Assembly (NCBI GenBank): GCA_007120155.1
Contig: SKOF01000251.1
Coordinates: 1 to 8,216, forward strand
Length of the DNA: 8,216 bases
Reading direction: 5' to 3'
From: Thioalkalivibrio sp.
GTDB taxonomy: Bacteria > Pseudomonadota > Gammaproteobacteria > Ectothiorhodospirales > Ectothiorhodospiraceae
Below are positions 1-6,517 of this stretch, in pieces. Below the pieces are notes generated by a model. That model was not told the DNA's origin. It did no database searches and saw nothing but the letters and a program-made list of their open reading frames with translations. Position numbers and translations under genes: made by a program. The stretch's first letter is position 1. Each line of letters opens with the position of its first letter.

Positions 1-48
1 TCAATGCGCGGGCGCCTGGAACGCCTGGCTGCCCGCCTGAGCCGCTAA
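1..48 (+). CDS. atpH: F1Fo ATP synthase delta subunit, C-terminal end only
   Basis: Only the last 15 codons and the TAA stop are present, reading SMRGRLERLAARLSR. The pattern S-(hydrophobic)-RGRLE-L-L at the extreme C terminus is typical of the bacterial delta subunit (OSCP homologue), which joins the top of F1 to the peripheral stalk. The position just upstream of atpA, in frame and on the same strand, is the standard atpH-atpA order and supports the call more strongly than the few residues do. The gene is cut by the window edge, so nothing can be said about its N-terminal domain. Confidence 0.85.
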   Translation, partial: SMRGRLERLAARLSR

Positions 49-53
49 GAGGA
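47..53 (+). promoter_or_regulatory. Shine-Dalgarno site of atpA
   Basis: AAGAGGA, overlapping the atpH stop codon, ends 8 bases before the atpA ATG at 62. It is a strong match to the 16S anti-SD sequence at good spacing and fixes the atpA start. The overlap with the atpH stop suggests tight translational linkage. Confidence 0.75.
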
Positions 54-61
54 TTTTTCAA

Positions 62-1603
<1,542 letters not shown>

Positions 1604-1614
1604 GCGGGGTCACC

Positions 1615-2475
1615 ATGGCAGGCGCAAAAGAGATCCGCACCCAGATCAAGAGTATCAAGAATACTCAGAAGATCACCAAGGCCATGGAGATGGTGGCCGC
1701 CAGCAAGATGCGCAAGGCCCAGGACCGCATGCTGGCCACACGCCCCTATGCGGAGAAGATCCGCCAGGTGATCGGCCACGTGGCCATGGCCCAGGCCGAG
1801 TATCGTCATCCGTATCTGGAGGAACGCGAGGTCAGGCGGGTGGGGATGATCATTGTCTCCACCGACCGCGGCCTGTGCGGCGGCCTGAACATCAACCTGT
1901 TCAAGAAGGCCGTGGCCGCCATGCGCGAGTGGCGCGACCAGGAAGTCGAGGTGGATCTCTGCCTCGTGGGCACCAAGGCGCTGGGTTTCTTCAAGCGCAT
2001 GGGCGGCAACGTGGTATCCAAGGTCAACGGCCTGGGCGACCAGCCGCGGCTCAACGACATGATCGGCACCATCAAGGTGATGCTCGATGCCTACGACGAG
2101 GGCCGCATCGACCGCCTGGTGCTGGTGGAGAACGAGTTCGTCAACACCATGACCCAGCAACCGCGTGTCTCCACCCTGCTGCCCCTGGTGCCGAGCGAGG
2201 AGAAAGAACTCAAGCATCACTGGGACTACATCTACGAGCCGGATACCAAGCCGGTGCTCGACACCCTGCTGACCCGCTACATCGAATCCGTGATCTACCA
2301 GGGCGTGGTGGAGAACGTGGCCTGCGAGATGGCCGCACGCATGGTGGCCATGAAGTCCGCCTCCGACAACGCCGGCGACCTGATCAACGAGTTGCAGCTC
2401 GTCTACAACAAGGCGCGCCAGGCGGCCATCACCCAGGAAATCTCCGAGATCGTGAGCGGAGCCGCCGCGGTCTGA
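1615..2475 (+). CDS. atpG: F1Fo ATP synthase gamma subunit
   Basis: The 286-residue gamma subunit is the central rotor shaft; its N- and C-terminal helices form a coiled coil inside the alpha3beta3 ring and turn with the c-ring to drive catalysis. The N terminus MAGAKEIRTQIKSI and the following KITKAMEMVAASK segment are the hallmark N-terminal helix. The conserved DRGLCGGLN loop is at residues 84-92. The C-terminal helix ends in ARQAAITQEISEIVSG, the other hallmark. Length is within one residue of the E. coli protein (287). The start at 1615 follows the atpA stop by 11 bases and has only a weak G-rich ribosome site (GGGG at 1606-1609), so coupling with atpA translation is likely (inference). 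Nothing is odd about the gene. Confidence 0.97.
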   Translation: MAGAKEIRTQIKSIKNTQKITKAMEMVAASKMRKAQDRMLATRPYAEKIRQVIGHVAMAQAEYRHPYLEEREVRRVGMIIVSTDRGLCGGLNINLFKKAVAAMREWRDQEVEVDLCLVGTKALGFFKRMGGNVVSKVNGLGDQPRLNDMIGTIKVMLDAYDEGRIDRLVLVENEFVNTMTQQPRVSTLLPLVPSEEKELKHHWDYIYEPDTKPVLDTLLTRYIESVIYQGVVENVACEMAARMVAMKSASDNAGDLINELQLVYNKARQAAITQEISEIVSGAAAV

Positions 2476-2507
2476 CGCGCCCCCGCCGACACAAGATTTG
2501 CAGACTT

Positions 2508-2513
2508 AGAGGA
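2508..2513 (+). promoter_or_regulatory. Shine-Dalgarno site of atpD
   Basis: AGAGGA ends 8 bases before the atpD ATG at 2522. It resembles the atpA site and is much stronger than those of atpG and atpC, which have only G-runs. This fits the need for three copies each of alpha and beta against one each of gamma and epsilon (inference). Confidence 0.7.
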
Positions 2514-2521
2514 TCGACAAC

Positions 2522-3901
<1,380 letters not shown>

Positions 3902-3915
3902 CGACGGGGTAACCC

Positions 3916-4341
3916 ATGGCCATGACCTTTCACGTCGACATCGTCAGCGCAGAAGAGTCCATCTACTCGGGCACGGCGCAGATGGTGGTGGCACCTGCCG
4001 AGGGCGGCGAGGTGGGTATCCTGCCGCGCCACGCCCAGTACATCGCCCAGCTCAAGCCGGGTGAGGTGCGCGTGCGGGTGAGCGAATCGGGCGAGGAGCA
4101 CCACATCTTCATCTCCGGCGGCCTGCTGGAGGTGCAGCCCCACGTGGTCACCATCCTCGCCGACACCGCCATCCGGGCCAAGGACCTGGACGAGGCCGAG
4201 GCCCTGGAGGCCAAGCGCCGCGCCGAGGCCGCGCTCGCCGACCACAAGGCCGACTTCGACTACGCCAAGGCCCAGGCCGAGCTCATCGAGGCCGCCGCCC
4301 GCCTGCGCATGATCGAGAAGATGCGCAAGCACAAGGGCTGA
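3916..4341 (+). CDS. atpC: F1Fo ATP synthase epsilon subunit
   Basis: The 141-residue epsilon subunit sits at the foot of gamma, contacts the c-ring and inhibits ATP hydrolysis through its movable C-terminal helices. The N-terminal beta-sandwich (about 1-87) contains MAMTFHVDIVSAEE, GGEVGILPRHA, LKPGEVRV and SGGLLEVQP. The linker ADTAIRAKDLDE leads into the helical hairpin (about 92-138), rich in Ala, Glu and Lys and ending in MRKHKG. Length is close to E. coli (139). ATG at 3916 is preferred because MAMT matches the family start; the ribosome site is only a G-run (GGGG, 3906-3909). A slightly unusual spot is RHAQYIAQLKPG, where most homologues have a P-L-L-type core after H-A. It is the last gene of the atp operon, and no classical intrinsic terminator follows. 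Confidence 0.97.
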   Translation: MAMTFHVDIVSAEESIYSGTAQMVVAPAEGGEVGILPRHAQYIAQLKPGEVRVRVSESGEEHHIFISGGLLEVQPHVVTILADTAIRAKDLDEAEALEAKRRAEAALADHKADFDYAKAQAELIEAAARLRMIEKMRKHKG

Positions 4342-4423
4342 GCCGGGCGTTTCAACCACGAACGGACCCACCCGGGCATGGGGCGGGCCGCGCACACCCG
4401 CCTACACACCCGCACCTCCGCCC
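4342..4423. other. spacer between atpC and the repeat array
   Basis: C-rich, non-coding. It contains TTTCAACCACGAACGGACC (4350-4368), which vaguely recalls the CCACGAAGG-type interspersed repeats of many environmental proteobacteria, but there is a single degenerate copy and I give it no weight. CCGGG at 4343-4347 can pair with CCCGG at 4371-4375, but there is no T-tract. No gene is seen. Confidence 0.5.
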
Positions 4424-4424
4424 T

Positions 4425-4453
4425 GTTGGGGTTCGTCCCTCACCCCAACCTAC
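4425..4453 (-). repeat. REP-like hairpin R1, GTAG head, minus orientation
   Basis: Read on the minus strand: a GTAG head, stem GTTGGGGT with ACCCCAAC (8 bp), and a 9-base apex GAGGGACGA. The apex can form two tandem G-A mismatches, one G-C pair and a GGA loop. Length is 29 bases. Confidence 0.75.
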
Positions 4454-4465
4454 GACTGCTCTCTT

Positions 4466-4492
4466 GCCACAGAGGGCACAGAGGCCACAGAG
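4466..4492 (+). repeat. three tandem 9-bp CACAGAG-type repeats (module S1)
   Basis: GCCACAGAG, GGCACAGAG, GCCACAGAG, followed by an A-run. It lies in the loop between hairpins R1 and R2. Confidence 0.85.
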
Positions 4493-4508
4493 AAAAACCA
4501 CCAGAACC

Positions 4509-4539
4509 GTAGGTTGGGGTGAGCGCAGCGAACCCCAAC
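4509..4539 (+). repeat. REP-like hairpin R2, GTAG head, plus orientation
   Basis: A GTAG head, the same 8-bp stem as R1, and an 11-base apex GAGCGCAGCGA with tandem G-A mismatches, two G-C pairs and a GCA loop. Length is 31 bases. Confidence 0.75.
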
Positions 4540-4567
4540 AGGGCAGAGCCCTCCCGAGGCCCGGTGT

Positions 4568-4596
4568 GTTGGGGTTCGTTCCTCACCCCAACCTAC
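4568..4596 (-). repeat. REP-like hairpin R3, minus orientation
   Basis: Same as R1 except that the apex reads GAGGAACGA on the minus strand (loop GAA). The stem and the GTAG head are unchanged. Confidence 0.75.
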
Positions 4597-4608
4597 GACT
4601 GCTCTCTT

Positions 4609-4626
4609 GCCACAGAGGGCGCAGAG
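4609..4626 (+). repeat. two tandem 9-bp CACAGAG-type repeats (module S2)
   Basis: GCCACAGAG and GGCGCAGAG, followed by AGAAAA. It is the shortened form of the S1 module, between hairpins R3 and R4. Confidence 0.8.
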
Positions 4627-4643
4627 AGAAAACCACCAGAACC

Positions 4644-4674
4644 GTAGGTTGGGGTGAGCACAGCGAACCCCAAC
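4644..4674 (+). repeat. REP-like hairpin R4, plus orientation
   Basis: Same as R2 except that the apex is GAGCACAGCGA. The only change falls in the three-base loop (GCA to ACA) and leaves all pairs intact. Confidence 0.75.
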
Positions 4675-4702
4675 AGGGCGGAGATCTCCCGAGGCCCGGC
4701 AC

Positions 4703-4731
4703 GTTGGGGTTCGTCCCTCACCCCAACCTAC
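4703..4731 (-). repeat. REP-like hairpin R5, minus orientation
   Basis: Identical to R1 over head, stem and apex. It has no oppositely oriented partner because unit C is deleted there. Confidence 0.75.
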
Positions 4732-4743
4732 GGCTGCTCTCTT

Positions 4744-4770
4744 GCCACGGAGGGCACAGAGGTCACAGAG
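4744..4770 (+). repeat. three tandem 9-bp CACAGAG-type repeats (module S3)
   Basis: GCCACGGAG, GGCACAGAG, GTCACAGAG, followed by AAG. Same order as S1, with one substitution in the first unit and T for C in the third. Confidence 0.8.
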
Positions 4771-4833
4771 AAGAATCCAACAGAGCAGAGTTCTCCCGGG
4801 CCCCGGTGATTACAACGCCCCGGCGTGATATGT

Positions 4834-4863
4834 TTGCGCTCAACCAGAACCCACGCGTATCCT
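4834..4863 (+). promoter_or_regulatory. possible sigma-70 promoter of glmU
   Basis: TTGCGC (4834-4839) and TATCCT (4858-4863) are 18 bases apart and lie in the only repeat-free stretch upstream of glmU (4809-4907). This would give a leader of roughly 35-40 bases. Both boxes are imperfect, so the call is weak. It would let glmUS be expressed apart from the atp operon. Confidence 0.25.
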
Positions 4864-4907
4864 GCCATCCCCGGCCCGCCGTGTGACTGAAAAAGGCTGA
4901 CACCCAG

Positions 4908-6287
4908 ATGAGTCCGGATCTCAGCATCGTGATCCTTGCCGCCGGCCAGGGCACGCGGATGCGGTCCGCCCTGCCCAAGGTGCTGCACCCCCTGGCCAAC
5001 CGCCCCCTGCTGGCCCACGTCCTCGATTCCGCCCGCGCCCTCGAGCCCCGGCGTATCCTGATCGTCCACGGCCATGGCGGCGAGCACGTGCAGGCACGTT
5101 TCCCCGATCCGGATATCACCTGGATTCACCAGCCCGAGCAGCGCGGTACGGGCCACGCCGTGCGCCTGGCGCTGCCCGCCACTGCCGAGAACGACATCGT
5201 CCTGGTCCTCTACGGCGACGTGCCCCTGGTGCGCCCCGAAACCCTGGCCCGGCTCGTGCGGTCCCTGAACTCCGGCGCCGGCCTGGCGCTGATGACCACG
5301 GTGCTGGCCGACCCCTCCGGCTACGGCCGCATCCTGCGCGATGACCAGGGCCGGGTGCTGCGTATCGTGGAGCAGAAGGACGCCACCGAGGCCGAACGCC
5401 ACGTCCGGGAAGTGAACACCGGCATCATGGCGGCCCGCGCCGGTGCGTTCGCCGGCTGGCTTTCGCAGGTCACCGACGACAACAGTCAGGGCGAGTATTA
5501 CCTCACCGACTGCGTGGCGCTCGCCAACGCCGAAGGCACCCGCGTGGAGGCCTTCGTGGCCCACGACCCGGTGGAGGTCATGGGCGTCAATGACAAGCGC
5601 CAGCTGGCGGAGCAGGAGCGCGCATGGCAGCGACGCCGCGTCGACGACCTGATGCTGGCGGGCGTCACGGTGCTCGATCCCGCGCGCCTGGACGTGCGCG
5701 GCCGGGTGTCCGTGTCCCGGGACGTGACCCTGGACGTAAACGTGATCCTCGAGGGTCAGGTCGATCTCGGGGAAGGTGCCGTGGTCGGCGCGGGCTGCGT
5801 TATCATCGACAGCAGCATCGGCCCCGGGGCGCACATCCTGCCCCACTCCGTAATCGAGGGCGCGGTGATCGGCGCCAACGCCCGCGTCGGTCCCTTCGCC
5901 CGCGTGCGCCCCGGCACCGAGACCGCGGCGCACGCCCGCATCGGCAATTTCGTGGAGATCAAGAACGCAAGCGTGGGCGAGGGCGCGAAGATCAACCATC
6001 TGAGCTACGTGGGCGACGCCGACGTGGGCCGCGACGTGAACATCGGCGCCGGCACCATCACCTGCAACTACGACGGCGCCAACAAGCACCGTACCGTCAT
6101 CGGCGACCGCGCCTTCATCGGTTCCAACTCCTCACTGGTGGCCCCCCTCACCGTGGGCGAGGACGCCACCATCGGCGCCGGCACCACGCTGAACAGGGAC
6201 GCCCCGCCCGGCGAGCTGACCGTGGCCCGTGCCGACGCGCGCACCATCCGCGGGTGGAAGCGCCCGGTGAAGAAACCGAAGACATGA
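4908..6287 (+). CDS. glmU: bifunctional GlcNAc-1-P uridylyltransferase / GlcN-1-P acetyltransferase
   Basis: This cytoplasmic enzyme makes UDP-GlcNAc in two steps: acetyl-CoA acetylates glucosamine-1-phosphate (EC 2.3.1.157), and UTP then gives UDP-GlcNAc (EC 2.7.7.23). The N-terminal Rossmann-like pyrophosphorylase domain (about 1-230) shows LAAGQGTRM at 10-18 with K24 in the PKVLH segment, EQRGTGHA, YGDVP at 102-106 (metal-binding D104) and N228 in GVND. The left-handed beta-helix of hexapeptide repeats (about 250-430) carries RPGTE, NFVEIKN, the catalytic H364 in KINHLSYVGDA, and GAGTITCNYDGANKH. The tail GWKRPVKK matches E. coli. Length is 459 residues against 456 in E. coli. ATG at 4908 is preferred because the LAAG motif follows at the usual distance. 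The ribosome site AAAAGG (4891-4896) is 11 bases away, so rather far. The atpC-glmU-glmS order is as in E. coli. The gene is intact. Confidence 0.97.
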   Translation: MSPDLSIVILAAGQGTRMRSALPKVLHPLANRPLLAHVLDSARALEPRRILIVHGHGGEHVQARFPDPDITWIHQPEQRGTGHAVRLALPATAENDIVLVLYGDVPLVRPETLARLVRSLNSGAGLALMTTVLADPSGYGRILRDDQGRVLRIVEQKDATEAERHVREVNTGIMAARAGAFAGWLSQVTDDNSQGEYYLTDCVALANAEGTRVEAFVAHDPVEVMGVNDKRQLAEQERAWQRRRVDDLMLAGVTVLDPARLDVRGRVSVSRDVTLDVNVILEGQVDLGEGAVVGAGCVIIDSSIGPGAHILPHSVIEGAVIGANARVGPFARVRPGTETAAHARIGNFVEIKNASVGEGAKINHLSYVGDADVGRDVNIGAGTITCNYDGANKHRTVIGDRAFIGSNSSLVAPLTVGEDATIGAGTTLNRDAPPGELTVARADARTIRGWKRPVKKPKT

Positions 6288-6295
6288 ATTGATTT

Positions 6296-6313
6296 GCCAC
6301 AGAGGTCACAGAG
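6296..6313 (+). repeat. two tandem 9-bp CACAGAG-type repeats (module S4)
   Basis: GCCACAGAG and GTCACAGAG, starting 9 bases after the glmU stop. Positions 6298-6313 are perfectly complementary (16 bases) to 6441-6456. The following GGGGAAGCCCC (6313-6323) is a short 4-bp hairpin without a T-run, so I do not call it a terminator. Confidence 0.8.
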
Positions 6314-6376
6314 GGGAAGCCCCTTAACTTGTCCTGTAGCGTCTTCAATGCTGGCGCAGTGTGTGACTCCGGCGGC

Positions 6377-6407
6377 GCCGGATGCGGCTGCGCCTTATCC
6401 GGCCTAC
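6377..6407 (-). repeat. REP-like element resembling the E. coli REP
   Basis: On the plus strand: GCCGGAT (6377-6383), GC, GGC, loop TGC, GCC, TT, ATCCGGC (6397-6403), then CTAC. The minus-strand reading therefore begins with the GTAG head. The outer 7-bp stem, the GC/TT internal mismatch and the CTTATCCGGCCTAC end match the E. coli REP (palindromic unit) as I recall it; only the apex is shorter. It sits alone between glmU and glmS. REP elements are known to act as mRNA stabilisers, gyrase or IHF sites, or targets of REP-associated tyrosine transposases; none of these roles is shown here. Confidence 0.75.
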
Positions 6408-6440
6408 GGTCCGGTGCAATATGCTCGCGCAGGTCTTTTT

Positions 6441-6467
6441 CTCTGTGACCTCTGTGCCCTCTGTGGC
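6441..6467 (-). repeat. three tandem 9-bp CACAGAG-type repeats, inverted (module S5)
   Basis: The minus strand reads GCCACAGAG, GGCACAGAG, GTCACAGAG and then an A-run (TTTTT at 6436-6440 on the plus strand). Unit order and trailing A-run are those of S1 and S3, so the module is oriented. With S4 it forms an inverted repeat around the REP-like element. Confidence 0.85.
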
Positions 6468-6472
6468 AGAAC

Positions 6473-6500
6473 CTTTGAACTTTGAACTTTGAATCTTGAA
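6473..6500 (+). repeat. 7-bp tandem repeat (CTTTGAA) just upstream of glmS
   Basis: Three exact copies of CTTTGAA (6473-6479, 6480-6486, 6487-6493) and one variant TCTTGAA (6494-6500), ending 17 bases before the glmS ATG. The tract is A+T-rich in a very G+C-rich setting. Confidence 0.85.
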
Positions 6501-6517
6501 TCCGGACCCTAACCCCC

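Larger units (their letters stand above)
4424..4566 (+). repeat. composite repeat, unit A (143 bp)
   Basis: First of about 2.5 direct copies. Internal order: hairpin R1 (4425-4453), an 11-base bridge, three 9-bp CACAGAG-type repeats (4466-4492), an AAAAACCACCAGAACC linker, hairpin R2 in opposite orientation (4509-4539), and a tail GGGCAGAGCCCTCCCGAGG ending in CCCGG. R1 and R2 also pair with each other: 4420-4435 with 4529-4544 (16 bp perfect) and 4439-4454 with 4508-4523 (16 bp perfect), leaving a 53-base loop that carries the 9-bp repeats. The unit is therefore REPIN- or MITE-like. There is no coding content. Confidence 0.9.
4567..4701 (+). repeat. composite repeat, unit B (135 bp)
   Basis: Second direct copy. 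By hand alignment it differs from unit A by about seven substitutions and a net loss of 8 bases, mainly one 9-bp CACAGAG-type repeat. Hairpins R3 (4568-4596) and R4 (4644-4674) are in opposite orientation and pair with each other at 4567-4578 with 4664-4675 and at 4582-4597 with 4643-4658. The loop between them is 45 bases. Confidence 0.9.
4702..4808 (+). repeat. composite repeat, unit C (internally deleted copy)
   Basis: Third copy, about 107 bases. It keeps hairpin R5 (4703-4731), three 9-bp repeats (4744-4770) and the CTCCCGGG..CCCGG tail. It lacks the segment from just after AGAGAA to the G-A-A of the right hairpin, so the oppositely oriented hairpin is missing except for its last bases (GAATCCAACAG at 4773-4783 against GAACCCCAACAG in units A and B). 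Confidence 0.85.

Noticed and set aside
4343..4375. Intrinsic terminator after atpC
   Set aside because: Only a 5-bp stem (CCGGG/CCCGG) with a 23-base loop and no following T-run.
4420..4544. Insertion sequence or autonomous transposon
   Set aside because: No transposase reading frame and no convincing target-site duplication; at most a non-autonomous REPIN/MITE-like unit.
4680..4689. Perfect palindrome GGAGATCTCC as an operator
   Set aside because: It arises by substitutions in the tail of unit B; the corresponding position in unit A (GCAGAGCCCT) is not palindromic, so it is probably incidental.
4424..4808. CRISPR array
   Set aside because: The repeated unit is 135-143 bp with internal palindromes in alternating orientation. 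There are no short identical repeats separated by unique spacers of constant length, and no cas genes.
4464..4886. 140-codon plus-strand reading frame in the atpC-glmU spacer
   Set aside because: It is a translation of the tandem repeats (GWGERSEPQQ-type and HRGHRE-type peptides recur with the repeat units). It has no ribosome site or domain, and its phase breaks where repeat units differ in length.
5624..6292. 222-codon plus-strand frame inside glmU
   Set aside because: It is an alternative-frame shadow of the hexapeptide repeats, extremely Arg-rich with low complexity; the glmU frame is unambiguous.
6288..6517. glmS ribozyme/riboswitch in the glmS leader
   Set aside because: I see nothing resembling the conserved core, and the ribozyme is known mainly from Gram-positive bacteria. 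The leader is explained by the repeats listed.
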